A DNA stretch of 64,000 bases from Candidatus Angelobacter sp. Gp1-AA117 (GCA_003223515.1 QHVI01000047.1:20861-84860), one strand, 5' to 3'; numbered from the stretch's first letter, positions 1 to 9,464 are shown. Translations and numbers: made by a program. Notes: a model not told the origin generated them from the letters alone.

Positions 1-2473
1 CTCCGGAGAACTCGAATAAAGGCTGGAGCAGTTGCACGTCTTTCACCTGTCCCATGGAAACCCTGGTGCGGTCGAACTCAGGCAGTGTGAGGAAGAACTC
101 CCAGTTGCGCGACTCACGTTCGCGCACCGGCGGCTGCGGGATCATGTTCACGGCTCTGTGACTGGGATCAGTCTTGCTCTTGGCGGGGCAGACTTCCACG
201 CACAGCTTGCAGCCGGTGCAGTCCTCAGGCGAGACCTGCAGCGTGTACTTCATTTGCCCCATATCTTTCCAGCGGGCCGGAGCGGAAAGGAAACTCTCGG
301 GCGCGCCTTCCAGCTTTTCATCGTCATAAACTTTGGCTCGGATCACCGAATGCGGACACACCAGCACGCATTTGCCGCACTGGATACAAAGTTCCTTGTC
401 CCATTCCGGAATTTCCAGGGCAATGTTGCGCTTCTCCCACCGGGCCGTGCCGCTCGCATAGGTGCCGTCTACAGGCAGCTTGCTGATGGGCAGGAAATCT
501 CCTTCACCGCTGATCATGGGCCCCAGCACATCGCGGACGAAAGCGGGCGCCGCCGCAGGCACCGGCGGACGCAGATCAAACGTGCTGGTCACATGGTCAG
601 GCACGTTGACCTGGAAAAGCCGGTCGAGCGCCTTATCCACAGCATCAAAGTTTTTCTGCACCACGGCTGAGCCGCGCTTGCCATAGATCTTCTGAATCGA
701 ACGGTTGATGGCGGCAATGGCCTGCGTGCGCGGGAGCACGTTGCTGATGGCAAAGAAGCAGGTCTGCATGATGGTGTTGATCCTGTTACCCATGCCGGTC
801 TCACGCGCCACGCTGTAGGCATCGATCACATAGAAATTCAGCTTCTTTCGGATGATCTCCTGCTGCGCGGTGCGCGGCAGATGATCCCATACGTCTTCCG
901 GTCCATAAGGGCTGTTCAGCAGGAACGTTGCGCCCTCCTCGGCGTACTTCAGGACGTCCATGCGCTCAAGAAAGGCAAACTGATGGCACGCGACAAAATT
1001 CGCCCGTGAGATCAGGTAGCTGGAGCGAATGGGGTTCGGGCCGAAGCGCAGATGCGAAGTAGTCAACGAGCCTGACTTCTTTGAGTCGTAAACGAAATAT
1101 CCCTGCGCATAGAGATCGGTATCCTCGCCGATGATCTTGATGGAATTCTTGTTTGCTCCCACCGTGCCATCGGCACCCAGACCATAAAACAGAGCCCGCA
1201 CCGTGGCCGGGTCTTCGGTGGAAAACTCCGGATCGTAATCGATGCTGGTGTGGGTAACATCGTCATGGATACCGACCGTGAAGTGGTTCTTGCTCTCGTC
1301 CTTCTGCAGTTCAGCGAAGATACCGGCGACCATCGCTGGAGTGAATTCTTTGGATGACAGGCCGTAGCGTCCGCCGATGATCTTGGGTAGAGGCTGAATC
1401 ACGTGCTTCGCGCGGGCAATCGCTTCGCTGAAAGCAGTGACCACATCTGTGTAGAGCGGCTCGCCAACGGCTCCCGGCTCCTTGGTACGGTCAAGCACTG
1501 CAATCGCTTCTACCGAAGATGGCAGGGCGGCAATGAAATCCTGAACGGAAAAAGGCCGGTAGAGCCTCACCTTGAGCACGCCGAATTTCCCGCCATGCTG
1601 GTTGAGATGATCCACCACTTCCTGCACCACCTCGGCGCCTGAACCCATCAGCACGATCACATCTTCCGCATCCGGCGCACCGTAATACTCAAATACGTGA
1701 TACTGGCGCCCGGTGAGCCGCGCAAACTTATCCATGGTGTTCTGCACGATGGCAGGCAGCGCCAGGTAATACGGATTTGCAGCTTCACGCGCCTGGAAAT
1801 AGACATCAGGGTTTTGCGCTGTGCCGCGAATAAAAGGATGATCGGGCGAGAGCGCTCGCTCGCGGTGCTTTCTGACCGGATCTTCATCGATCATGGCGCG
1901 CATGTCTTCCGCAGTCAGTTGCTCTACTTTGGAAATTTCATGCGAGGTGCGGAAGCCATCGAAGAAGTGAAGGAAGGGCACCCGCGCCTCCAGCGTGGCT
2001 GCCTGGGCGATCAGGGCAAAGTCCATAGCCTCCTGCACGGAGTTCGAGGCCAGCATGGCCCAGCCGGTCTGGCGGACAGCCATTACATCCTGGTGATCGC
2101 CAAAAATGGAGAGCGCCTGCGCCGCCAGGGCGCGTGCCGCCACGTGGATCACCGCCGGGGAAAGTTCCCCGGCTATCTTGTACATGTTGGGAACCATCAG
2201 CAGCAGGCCCTGCGCCGAAGTAAACGTGGTAGCCAATGCCCCGCCCTGGATCGCACCGTGCAATGTCCCGGCGGCGCCCGCTTCGCTTTCCATCTCGATG
2301 ACCTGCGGAACGGTTCCCCAGATATTCTGGCGGCCTTCTGAAGACCACTGGTCTGACCACTCGCCCATGGCAGATGACGGAGTGATGGGATAAATGGCGA
2401 TGACTTCATTGGTTTTGTGGGCAACGTAAGCAGCCGCCTCGTTGCCATCGATAGTGACTTTGGGCCGGTTCAT
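1..2473 (-). CDS. nifJ: Pyruvate:ferredoxin (flavodoxin) oxidoreductase, 3' end beyond the window
   Basis: Oxidative decarboxylation of pyruvate to acetyl-CoA, passing electrons to ferredoxin or flavodoxin in the cytoplasm. About 824 residues are visible out of roughly 1,170-1,200 in the family; the frame is open to the left edge. The N-terminus (NRPKVTIDGNEAAAYVAHKT, then YPITPSS) is the typical domain I pyruvate-binding start. Domain II and the central gamma-type domain (GGRYGLSSKEF; LFYGLGADGTVGANK) follow. A two-cluster ferredoxin domain is present, with CIQCGKCVLVCPH near residue 696 and CTGCKLCVEVCPAKS near residue 750. The C-terminal thiamine diphosphate domain lies outside the window. 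The ATG at 2473 has no well-placed Shine-Dalgarno sequence and may be translated from a leaderless or nearly leaderless mRNA. It is probably monocistronic, since a 128-bp gap with a regulatory site separates it from the upstream gene. Confidence 0.95.
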   Translation of the reverse strand, partial: MNRPKVTIDGNEAAAYVAHKTNEVIAIYPITPSSAMGEWSDQWSSEGRQNIWGTVPQVIEMESEAGAAGTLHGAIQGGALATTFTSAQGLLLMVPNMYKIAGELSPAVIHVAARALAAQALSIFGDHQDVMAVRQTGWAMLASNSVQEAMDFALIAQAATLEARVPFLHFFDGFRTSHEISKVEQLTAEDMRAMIDEDPVRKHRERALSPDHPFIRGTAQNPDVYFQAREAANPYYLALPAIVQNTMDKFARLTGRQYHVFEYYGAPDAEDVIVLMGSGAEVVQEVVDHLNQHGGKFGVLKVRLYRPFSVQDFIAALPSSVEAIAVLDRTKEPGAVGEPLYTDVVTAFSEAIARAKHVIQPLPKIIGGRYGLSSKEFTPAMVAGIFAELQKDESKNHFTVGIHDDVTHTSIDYDPEFSTEDPATVRALFYGLGADGTVGANKNSIKIIGEDTDLYAQGYFVYDSKKSGSLTTSHLRFGPNPIRSSYLISRANFVACHQFAFLERMDVLKYAEEGATFLLNSPYGPEDVWDHLPRTAQQEIIRKKLNFYVIDAYSVARETGMGNRINTIMQTCFFAISNVLPRTQAIAAINRSIQKIYGKRGSAVVQKNFDAVDKALDRLFQVNVPDHVTSTFDLRPPVPAAAPAFVRDVLGPMISGEGDFLPISKLPVDGTYASGTARWEKRNIALEIPEWDKELCIQCGKCVLVCPHSVIRAKVYDDEKLEGAPESFLSAPARWKDMGQMKYTLQVSPEDCTGCKLCVEVCPAKSKTDPSHRAVNMIPQPPVRERESRNWEFFLTLPEFDRTRVSMGQVKDVQLLQPLFEFSG

Positions 2474-2481
2474 AACCCTAA

Positions 2482-2525
2482 TATCATCGGCTCTCAGGTC
2501 ACAGTTGGATGTGACAAGGGTCACA
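2482..2525 (-). promoter_or_regulatory. CRP/FNR-family type operator and putative -10 element before nifJ
   Basis: At 2510-2525 there is a perfect inverted repeat TGTGA-N6-TCACA, the consensus form of an E. coli CRP site. Its centre (2517.5) lies 44 nt from the nifJ start codon. On the minus strand a GATATT hexamer at 2487-2482 could act as a -10 box. If so, transcription would start around 2476 and the operator would be centred at about -41.5, the class II activator position. The site is seen directly; its use, and which CRP/FNR-family protein binds it, is inference. Confidence 0.5.
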
Positions 2526-2601
2526 CTGCACCTGGATCACGGAATGACGCCAGCTACCTGGGAATAAGTCATTAGGATTCAGAAGAGTAGCAATAAGGGC
2601 T

Positions 2602-3873
2602 TCATCGCTGGCCTGTCTGGCTCGGCTGTTGGGTAACAGCCAGATTTTGCTTCAGAAATTCCAACACTTTAGGTGTTGCATCGATGGAAGACTGGGCATT
2701 GCCTTCCACGCTGCCACCCAGGTTCACCTCCCGTCCTGAGAGTGGATGCCTGAGCCTTCCATGCCATGCGGGAGTGATGCCGGGGTGTCCTGATGTATGG
2801 CCCGCGTGCGGATATCTCAGGTGCTCAACCGAAAACTGGAAGTGATTTGACTTCAGGCGATCTACCACCTCCTTGCACATGCTGCTCGACTCCCACACTC
2901 CATCATCTTCACCGGAAATCAGCAGCAGCGGACCGCGCGTGTATTCGACCTGAATGGCCGCTTCCCGCTCCACTTCCGGATTTCGTCGTCCATACGTAAA
3001 TGACAGCGGCTTAGCCTGCCACGTCCATGCATAAGGAACCCGGTTATCGCCACAACAGGCAGCATGCCGTGTATTTGCGGGAACATAGGCCACTACCGCT
3101 GTAACCTGGGAATACATTGATCCCAGTTGCAGCGCCAGTTCTCCGCCGCGTGAAGTGCCCATCACCGCTATATGATTGGCGGAAATCTCCGGGCGCTTCG
3201 CCATCCAGGCGAGCGCGCTGCCAAAATATTCCAGTGGAATGGCTTCAAGCTTTTCCGGCAAATCTTCGTAGCGGAAATAGGCCAGAGCGAAAGCCGCGAA
3301 CCCGTGCGAAGCGAGCCATGCCGCCTGGCGGAGAGGCAAGCCGCCATTCGAACCACCCAGCACCAGTACAGCCGGGTGCGGCACTCCCGTAGCAGGTTCA
3401 AAGAGCACACCATGAAGCGTGCCTCGGACATCAATGCGATGGACATCTTCACTGACTGCCAATTGCTCCAGCCGCGCGCTGCCCGCTGCTTGGCCCTTAC
3501 GCAGTAGCCGGAACTCAATCATCTGGGGCGCAAGCTCCTTCGGAGGAACATAAGCCTGCGCCTTCTTGTCTGTAGGCATCATGGACCAGATCAGGCCCAT
3601 GGGAGACACATGCTTGTAAGATCCGCTCACCGGCTCCCGAACAGAAAGATCAACCACGCCCTTTGTATCAGCCAGGAAATCCGCTGAGGATTCCCAGCGT
3701 ACATCTTCCCCATCGACCAGCTCAGCACGAAGTGTTATGCGTTCATTGGCTTCGAGACCGGCGACTCGGATGATTGCGGGTTCGTCGGTGAGCACCCGCG
3801 CGGGCGAAACTTCCAGCGTTTGCGCCGCAAGCATCTGGCTAAACAACAACGTCATGCACAGCAAGACTTTCAT
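2602..3873 (-). CDS. Acyl-CoA thioesterase / BAAT-family alpha/beta hydrolase, exported
   Basis: Family of acyl-CoA thioesterases and bile acid-CoA:amino acid N-acyltransferases. The first 18 residues (MKVLLCMTLLFSQMLAAQ) look like a signal peptide. Residues about 20-140 form the N-terminal beta-sandwich typical of the family, and the rest is an alpha/beta hydrolase. The nucleophile elbow GTSRGGE carries Ser, as in thioesterases, rather than Cys as in the mammalian N-acyltransferase. The Asp is probably in GEDDGVW and the His in PHAGHTSGHPG. The length of 423 residues is normal. The start codon overlaps the stop of the upstream permease (ATGA, 4 nt), so the two genes are cotranscribed and probably translationally coupled. 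A periplasmic location would be unusual for a CoA-ester enzyme, so the true substrate may be another ester. Confidence 0.8.
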   Translation of the reverse strand: MKVLLCMTLLFSQMLAAQTLEVSPARVLTDEPAIIRVAGLEANERITLRAELVDGEDVRWESSADFLADTKGVVDLSVREPVSGSYKHVSPMGLIWSMMPTDKKAQAYVPPKELAPQMIEFRLLRKGQAAGSARLEQLAVSEDVHRIDVRGTLHGVLFEPATGVPHPAVLVLGGSNGGLPLRQAAWLASHGFAAFALAYFRYEDLPEKLEAIPLEYFGSALAWMAKRPEISANHIAVMGTSRGGELALQLGSMYSQVTAVVAYVPANTRHAACCGDNRVPYAWTWQAKPLSFTYGRRNPEVEREAAIQVEYTRGPLLLISGEDDGVWESSSMCKEVVDRLKSNHFQFSVEHLRYPHAGHTSGHPGITPAWHGRLRHPLSGREVNLGGSVEGNAQSSIDATPKVLEFLKQNLAVTQQPSQTGQR

Positions 3874-5201
3874 TCGTTCTTCGCAGCCAACGGTTGCGTA
3901 GTCTCAGTCTTTCTTCCGAATGCGAAATAGGAGATCACGCCCAGGGCCATCATTGCAAGACCAAGCGTGAGCGCGCTGATGTGGCCTAGTTGTTCGCTGC
4001 GGTTTTTGACCAACGCGATTGCCAGCAGGATGGTAGGCCCCACGCCAATGAGGATCGCTATAGGCAGTCCTCCGGGAATTCTAAATGGCCGGTGCAATTC
4101 CGGTTCGCGAATTCGCAGGAGGATCAACGCCAGGAATTCCAACACCAGGCTCGCGCCATAGAGCAGGATGTCGAGCATGATGAGACGCTCGAAACTCAAT
4201 CCTAGCGACAGGCCCCAGGCGGTTCCAAGCACCAGGATCGCTACCCACGGCGCGCCATTGGCCAGTTTGCTGGCAAAGAGGCCCGGCAGATGGCCGTCTT
4301 CCGCCATCGCCACCGGCAGCCGGGAATAAGACATCACCAGTGAATTAAACGTTCCGAAAGTGCTGACCATGGCGGCGGCAACCAGGGCCACGCTCAACCA
4401 GGGACCGACCACGACTCCAGCAATGCTGGCCCAGCTTCCTTCACTCCAGTTTTCAGGCTGGAGGTGCGTGTGCCAGACCGCAGCCACAGGCACGATGTAC
4501 GAGAGCATGATGGCAACCAGCGCGAGCATCATGACCCGGGGATAGGTACGCTGTGGATTTTCCACCTCATTGGCTACGGTAGAAGCGTTGTCCCAGCCCA
4601 TGTAGTTCCACATGGCCACCAGCACCCCGGTCAGGAAATCCCCTTTGTTGAGGGTGGAAGGGGCGACATTCAGGTGGCGCACCAGTGCGACCACGGTAAT
4701 CGCCACAAAAGGACTCAGCAGCAGCACGCCCATGAACATTGAGCCGTCGCCTACTGCCTTCGCGCCATAAAGGTTCCAGAGAATGCAGAAGGCAATCATG
4801 ACGATCATGATCAATACACCATTGTGTCCCTGCCCTGCGGGACGCCATAGTCTTGCCAGATACCCAACGAAAAGCGTGGGATAGAGCGCCATATCAAAAA
4901 TGCTGGCAGCCAGCGAGAGCCAGGCTTCCTGAAAGCCCCAGAACGGTCCCATGGCCCGGCGCACCCACACATAGAAACCACCTTCCTCGGGCAGAGCGGC
5001 GGAAAGCTCACCCACCATCAGGCTGGTAGGCAGGCTCCAGACAAGCGGGGTAAGAAAAAGAATGAGCAGCGCCAGCTTGTAGCCGGAGTCCTGTACGAGT
5101 GTCTCGATCCCATAAGGGCCGCCGGACACCATAAAGTAAGTGGCCGCAGCCAGGGGCAATACCGTGAGCTTGCGGCCAGAAAAAGATGAAATCTTGGGCA
5201 T
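3870..5201 (-). CDS. APC-superfamily amino acid/polyamine permease
   Basis: Inner-membrane secondary transporter of 443 residues with about 12 hydrophobic segments. The N-terminal GGPYGIE motif and the helix 1 and 2 region (SGGPYGIETLVQDSGY) resemble the LAT/PUT branch that moves neutral amino acids or polyamines. EVENPQRTYPR is the conserved cytoplasmic loop. Substrate cannot be assigned. It forms an operon with the downstream thioesterase-like gene through a 4-nt ATGA overlap, and is divergent from the kynureninase-like gene at 5349. The shared upstream region contains one copy of the intergenic TGCGTCC-type repeat. Confidence 0.85.
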   Translation of the reverse strand: MPKISSFSGRKLTVLPLAAATYFMVSGGPYGIETLVQDSGYKLALLILFLTPLVWSLPTSLMVGELSAALPEEGGFYVWVRRAMGPFWGFQEAWLSLAASIFDMALYPTLFVGYLARLWRPAGQGHNGVLIMIVMIAFCILWNLYGAKAVGDGSMFMGVLLLSPFVAITVVALVRHLNVAPSTLNKGDFLTGVLVAMWNYMGWDNASTVANEVENPQRTYPRVMMLALVAIMLSYIVPVAAVWHTHLQPENWSEGSWASIAGVVVGPWLSVALVAAAMVSTFGTFNSLVMSYSRLPVAMAEDGHLPGLFASKLANGAPWVAILVLGTAWGLSLGLSFERLIMLDILLYGASLVLEFLALILLRIREPELHRPFRIPGGLPIAILIGVGPTILLAIALVKNRSEQLGHISALTLGLAMMALGVISYFAFGRKTETTQPLAAKNE

Positions 5202-5284
5202 CGACGAGATGTGAATATAACACCTCGCGCGCGTTTGTAATAAGAGTTCAGATTCTGTGAGTTACCGTTTCTTGCTTCAATCTA

Positions 5285-5316
5285 CTCTGCGTTCTCTGCG
5301 CACTCTGCGGTTAAAT
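5285..5316. repeat. Intergenic TGCG-word repeat copy
   Basis: A run of CTCTGCGTTCTCTGCGCACT-type words ending in GCGGTTAAAT, in the 147-bp divergent intergenic region. It is one copy of the family described for 12425-12496, 23625-23696, 40522-40616 and others. No coding function is seen. Confidence 0.6.
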
Positions 5317-5348
5317 CGCCTTTCATTAAAGATGCAAACCACTCCGAA

Positions 5349-6545
5349 ATGAGGGAGAATGTTCAGGCCATGACAGACGACTTACTCCGCTTCCGCAACG
5401 AATTTCCCATCCTCGAGCGCACCACTTACATGATCAGCAACTCGCTGGGCGCCATGCCTCGCGGCGTCTATGACTCCATGCACTCCTACTGCGACACCTG
5501 GGCGACACGTGGCGTGCGTGCCTGGGAGGAAAACTGGTGGATGCTCTCGCGCGAAATCGGCGATGAGATCGGCGCAATCATGAACGCGCCCGCAGGATCG
5601 GTGAGCGTGCACCAGAACGTAACTACCTGCCAGGCGATTGTGGCCAGTTGCTTTGATTTCAGCGGACGCCGCAACAAGGTCGTCTATAGCGACATGAATT
5701 TTCCTTCTGTCATGTATTTTTGGGAGGCACAGCAGTCGCGTGGTGCGCGCGTGCAGATGGTCAGGACGGATGACGGCATCCACGTGCCTACCGAACGCCT
5801 GCTCGATGCCATAGATGAGCAGACCCTGATCGTGCCTATCTCTCATGTGGTTTTCCGCAGCTCGTACATCAAAGATGCCAGGGCCATCATCGAGAAGGCG
5901 CACAAGGTCGGCGCTCATGTTCTGCTCGACACATTTCAGTCTCTCGGCAATGTCCCTGTGGACGTGCAGGCGCTGAATGTCGATTTCGTCACCGGAGGCG
6001 TTCTGAAATGGCTGTGCGGCGGGCCGGGCACCGGTTATCTCTACGTGCGTCCTGATCTCGGCAAGAAGCTGGAGCCGAAATTCACTGGATGGTTCGCCCA
6101 CGAGAATCCCTTTGCCTTCGAGGTTGGAGCCAACAAATATGGCGAGCCGCCTTACCGCTTCATGCAGGGAACAGCTAACATTCCCGCACTCTATGCGGCG
6201 CGTCCGGGACTGAACATCATTCGTGAGGCGGGAGTGGATCGCATCCGGGAGAAGTCAAAAAAGATGACGGCGCACCTGATCGAACTGGCCGACCAGCGCG
6301 GCTGGAAGGTGAACGCGCCCCGCGATCCTGAGCGCCGGGGCGGAACCGTAGTGATAGATATGCCCAATTCTAAAGAGGTCTGCCAGGAACTGCTGCGCCG
6401 CGACGTGCTGGTGGACTGGCGGCCCAAAGCGGGCGTCCGCTTCTCCCCGCATTTCTACAACACCATGGAAGAAATTGACCGGGCCATCCAAACCGTGGAT
6501 GAGATTCTGAGCCAGATGGGAGTGGCCGCCGGAGCCGCCCGCTGA
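5349..6545 (+). CDS. Class V aminotransferase, kynureninase-like PLP enzyme
   Basis: Fold-type I PLP enzyme of 398 residues. The N-terminus (FPILERTTYMISNSLGAMP), SVHQNVTTCQAIV and DTFQSLGNVPVDVQALNVDF fit the class V/kynureninase group. The Schiff-base lysine is K220 in GGVLKWLCGGPG, where kynureninases have HKYLNGGPG-like sequence. The kynureninase resemblance is to the fold, and substrate is not proven. No other tryptophan catabolism gene is nearby. The ATG at 5379 (MTDDLLRFRNEF) is an alternative start ten codons in; neither start has a well-placed ribosome binding site. Confidence 0.8.
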   Translation: MRENVQAMTDDLLRFRNEFPILERTTYMISNSLGAMPRGVYDSMHSYCDTWATRGVRAWEENWWMLSREIGDEIGAIMNAPAGSVSVHQNVTTCQAIVASCFDFSGRRNKVVYSDMNFPSVMYFWEAQQSRGARVQMVRTDDGIHVPTERLLDAIDEQTLIVPISHVVFRSSYIKDARAIIEKAHKVGAHVLLDTFQSLGNVPVDVQALNVDFVTGGVLKWLCGGPGTGYLYVRPDLGKKLEPKFTGWFAHENPFAFEVGANKYGEPPYRFMQGTANIPALYAARPGLNIIREAGVDRIREKSKKMTAHLIELADQRGWKVNAPRDPERRGGTVVIDMPNSKEVCQELLRRDVLVDWRPKAGVRFSPHFYNTMEEIDRAIQTVDEILSQMGVAAGAAR

Positions 6546-6596
6546 GAACCGTATCCTCTCCGGTACCTGAATTGACACCACTGCGTATTTTTTCTG

Positions 6597-6625
6597 TTGA
6601 CGCTTCGCCTTTTATTCGCTTAAAT
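6597..6625 (+). promoter_or_regulatory. Putative lexA promoter giving a near-leaderless transcript
   Basis: TTGACG at 6597-6602, a 17-nt spacer and TTAAAT at 6620-6625. Transcription would begin around 6632, only about 3 nt before the lexA ATG at 6635. There is no Shine-Dalgarno sequence before that ATG. A second TTGACA lies at 6572-6577 but has a poor -10. No classical LexA box (CTGT-N8-ACAG or GAAC-N4-GTTC) is obvious. Confidence 0.4.
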
Positions 6626-6634
6626 GTGAATTGC

Positions 6635-7267
6635 ATGGCTATCACGAAGCGTCAACGGCAGGTATATGACTTTATCCATGATTTTGTGCAGGAGCATGGA
6701 TACTCGCCTTCATTCGAAGAAATCGGTTCCGGCATGGGGCTAAGTTCGCTGGCAACCGTTCACAAGCATGTCTCCAACTTGGAGAAAAAGGGGCTGCTCA
6801 AGCGCGACTATAACCGCAGCCGCTCCATTGATGTGCTGCCCGTGCGCGGCCTGCTGCGCAAGCAGCCACGGCCAATGCCGCCTCCACCGTCGGAAATGGC
6901 GCTGCCTCTGCTCGGCCGCATTGCTGCCGGCCAGCCCATTGAGGCTGTGCAGACTCCGGAGAGCATCTCGCTCGGCGACATCACCCGCTCCAAAGATGTC
7001 TTTGTGCTTCAGGTGAAAGGCGAGAGCATGAAAGACGAGCACATCGTGGATGGTGACTACGTGCTGGTGGAGAAAGCCAACACCGCTCGCGATGGTGAAA
7101 TCGTGGTCGCTCTTGTGGAAGGATCTGACGCTACGCTGAAACGTCTCTACCGTGAAGGACCAAAAATTCGCCTGCAGCCTTCAAACATCGCCATGCCGCC
7201 GATTATCGTTCCGGCAAAATCAGTGCAGGTGCAGGGTAAAGTGATTGGCGTGCTGAGGAAGTACTAG
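6635..7267 (+). CDS. lexA: LexA repressor, self-cleaving SOS regulator
   Basis: Transcriptional repressor of the DNA-damage response, 210 residues when started at the ATG at 6635 (MAITKRQRQVYDFIHDF), matching the family length. A longer frame from 6572 adds 21 residues that do not look like LexA. The winged helix occupies residues 1-70 and a Pro-rich linker residues 76-87. The autocleavage site is Ala98-Gly99 in RIAAGQP. The S24 peptidase dyad is Ser131 in GESMKDEH and Lys169 in ATLKRL. All residues needed for RecA-stimulated self-cleavage are present. It stands alone, converging with the threonine dehydratase 9 bp downstream. Confidence 0.95.
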   Translation: MAITKRQRQVYDFIHDFVQEHGYSPSFEEIGSGMGLSSLATVHKHVSNLEKKGLLKRDYNRSRSIDVLPVRGLLRKQPRPMPPPPSEMALPLLGRIAAGQPIEAVQTPESISLGDITRSKDVFVLQVKGESMKDEHIVDGDYVLVEKANTARDGEIVVALVEGSDATLKRLYREGPKIRLQPSNIAMPPIIVPAKSVQVQGKVIGVLRKY

Positions 7268-7276
7268 CCCCAGGTA

Positions 7277-8260
7277 TTAGTTCCATCGCAGATGGCGGAT
7301 CTGCTCCAGGTTCACATTGCCTCCGCTGAGCACACACGCAACTTTGGAACCGGCAGGTGCCTTGACCAGGCCTTGCAGCAACGCAGCGACAGGGGCTGCG
7401 GCAGCGCCCTCGACCACCAGCTTGCAATGCGACATGATCCACACCATCGCATCAAAGATGTCTGTATCCGGCAGGGTAACGATGTCATCCACGTAGTGCT
7501 GCACAATGCGGAAGGTGTGCTCCCCTACGCGCTTTACACGTAATCCATCAATGATGCAGTCAATCTTGTCGAGGGTAACCACGCGTCCGGCCTCGACGCT
7601 GCGCTTCATTCCCGGGCCGTCAGAAGATTCCACGCCAATGATCTTGATCTTCGGATTGCAGGCTTTCAAGGCCGTGGCCACGCCGGAGATCAATCCACCG
7701 CCACCGATGCCCACTACGGCAACATCCACATCAGGAAAATCCTGGTAAATCTCCAGCCCCAGGGTTCCCTGCCCGGTAATGAGTTGGATATCGTCGAATG
7801 GATGAATGTACGTCAACCCGCGCTCCTGGGTAAGCTGTTTGGCTTTTTCATTGGCTTCGTCCCAGATCATGCCATGCTGCACCACTTCTGCTCCGTAGGC
7901 GCGAGTGGCGTCTACTTTGGACTGCGTGGCGTTGGTAGCCATCACCACTACAGCATTCACCTTGTTGAAGGCTGCAGCGAGCGCCACGCCCTGGGCGTGA
8001 TTGCCGGCCGAGGAACAGATCACTCCTCTTTCCCGCTGCTCAGGCGTCATATGATGAAATTTATTGAGCGGTCCCCGTAATTTGAAAGAGCCCCCCTTCT
8101 GAAACATCTCCGCCTTGAGCCGCACGTCAAAGCCGGTGCGCTCATTGAGTAGTCGGGAGGTAAGCAGAGGTGTGTGGTACGCGAAAGCATGCACGACTTC
8201 AGCGGCTTCCTGAAAATCCTGCAAAGTAATCTGGGGGACGGCGGCAACTTCGGTAGTCAT
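7277..8260 (-). CDS. Threonine/serine dehydratase (threonine ammonia-lyase), catalytic domain only
   Basis: Fold-type II PLP enzyme that deaminates threonine to 2-oxobutanoate, and usually serine to pyruvate. PLP lysine K60 lies in GGSFKLRG, followed by SSAGNHAQG and the phosphate loop GGGGLISG. At 327 residues it lacks the C-terminal ACT-like regulatory domain of biosynthetic IlvA, so it resembles the short catabolic (TdcB) or serine/threonine racemase-dehydratase type. A clear AAAGGA Shine-Dalgarno lies before the ATG on the minus strand. It sits downstream of the threonine aldolase and HemW genes on the same strand with a 121-bp gap, suggesting linked threonine breakdown. Confidence 0.9.
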   Translation of the reverse strand: MTTEVAAVPQITLQDFQEAAEVVHAFAYHTPLLTSRLLNERTGFDVRLKAEMFQKGGSFKLRGPLNKFHHMTPEQRERGVICSSAGNHAQGVALAAAFNKVNAVVVMATNATQSKVDATRAYGAEVVQHGMIWDEANEKAKQLTQERGLTYIHPFDDIQLITGQGTLGLEIYQDFPDVDVAVVGIGGGGLISGVATALKACNPKIKIIGVESSDGPGMKRSVEAGRVVTLDKIDCIIDGLRVKRVGEHTFRIVQHYVDDIVTLPDTDIFDAMVWIMSHCKLVVEGAAAAPVAALLQGLVKAPAGSKVACVLSGGNVNLEQIRHLRWN

Positions 8261-8381
8261 AATATTCCTTTAGGCTGATTACGAATGAGGTAGTTCATAG
8301 AGCGTAAACGCACATTTTACCGCATAGATATTGCTGTTTAGCGTCCTTTACTCTCTGTGATAAAAACGGGAATAGCTGGTT

Positions 8382-9464
8382 TCAACACATCCCGCGAATA
8401 ATTACAACAGTTTGCAGGCATTGTTCGCGGCTTACATCCTTGTGTGTGACCAGGCGCATATGGTCGGGGCTGATGGCGTTTGCCAGCACGTTTTTATCCG
8501 CCAATTTCTGATTGAAATCATAAGCATTCATCCCGGTACTACTTACCTCAAAGACCAGGATGTTGGTTGGAACCTTTTTCGGGTCGATTTTGATTCCGCG
8601 AATCTGGGCCAGGCCTTCAGCCAGAATACGGGCGTTCTCGTGGTCTTCTTTCAGGCGCGGCGGCATCTTTTCCAGCGCTACCAGACCGGCGGCCGCCAGC
8701 ACTCCTGCCTGGCGCAGTCCACCGCCCATGGCTTTGCGGTACATGCGTGCCTTATTGATGAAATCTTTGCTGCCCAGCAACATGGAGCCTACCGGAGCGC
8801 CCAACCCTTTTGACAGGCAGAACATGACCGAATCGAATTTGCGGCTGAGTTCGGCAACCGTTTTGCCCGTAGCTGCAGCGGCGTTGAAGATGCGTGCTCC
8901 ATCGAGATGAACGGGAATTCCTTCCTGATGCGCTTTATCGCAAATCTCGTCAGCAAGAGCCTGCGGAAAAATCGTGCCTCCGGCGAGGTTCAGGGTGTTT
9001 TCCAGCACGATCAGCCCGGTCTGAGAACGGTAATACACGCGCGGAGCAATGCGCTTTTTGATCTGCTCCCAGGTGATTACGCCATCTTCCCCATAGATAG
9101 GGCGGGGCTGGCATCCGGAGAAAGCTGCCAGCGTGGCCGATTCAAGATTGATGATATGGGCACGCTCTTCGCAGATCACTTCCTGCCCATGGTGCGTGTG
9201 GTTTTTGATGGCGATCTGGTTGCCCATAGTGCCGGTGGGAACAAAGATGGCGGCTTCCCGCGCGAAAATCTCCGTTGCCCGCTGTTCCAGGCGGTTCACG
9301 GTGGGATCTTCGCCATAAACATCGTCACCAACCTCAGCTTCGGCCATGGCGCGGCGCATCTCCGGCGTTGGCTTGGTAACCGTGTCGCTGCGCAAATCGA
9401 TGGGCACTACAGGATTGTGCTTCTCTGGGGTGGAGCGTTCGAGTTCAGTCAGTTTGGTTGGCAT
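8382..9464 (-). CDS. ltaE: Low-specificity L-threonine aldolase
   Basis: Fold-type I PLP enzyme cleaving L-threonine or allo-threonine to glycine and acetaldehyde. 360 residues. The N-terminal [17 protein letters not shown] and [15 protein letters not shown] motifs are diagnostic. [11 protein letters not shown] carries the cofactor-contacting Asp, and the Schiff-base Lys is in [12 protein letters not shown]. The first 21 residues before the conserved start are variable. It lies 5 bp downstream of hemW on the same strand, so the two are cotranscribed. Together with the dehydratase at 7277 it gives two routes for threonine breakdown. Confidence 0.92.
   Translation of the reverse strand: MPTKLTELERSTPEKHNPVVPIDLRSDTVTKPTPEMRRAMAEAEVGDDVYGEDPTVNRLEQRATEIFAREAAIFVPTGTMGNQIAIKNHTHHGQEVICEERAHIINLESATLAAFSGCQPRPIYGEDGVITWEQIKKRIAPRVYYRSQTGLIVLENTLNLAGGTIFPQALADEICDKAHQEGIPVHLDGARIFNAAAATGKTVAELSRKFDSVMFCLSKGLGAPVGSMLLGSKDFINKARMYRKAMGGGLRQAGVLAAAGLVALEKMPPRLKEDHENARILAEGLAQIRGIKIDPKKVPTNILVFEVSSTGMNAYDFNQKLADKNVLANAISPDHMRLVTHKDVSREQCLQTVVIIRGMC

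Noticed and set aside
32..670. A 212-codon open frame on the plus strand
   Set aside because: It is antisense to nifJ, whose translation is unmistakable; the plus frame has no protein-like features.
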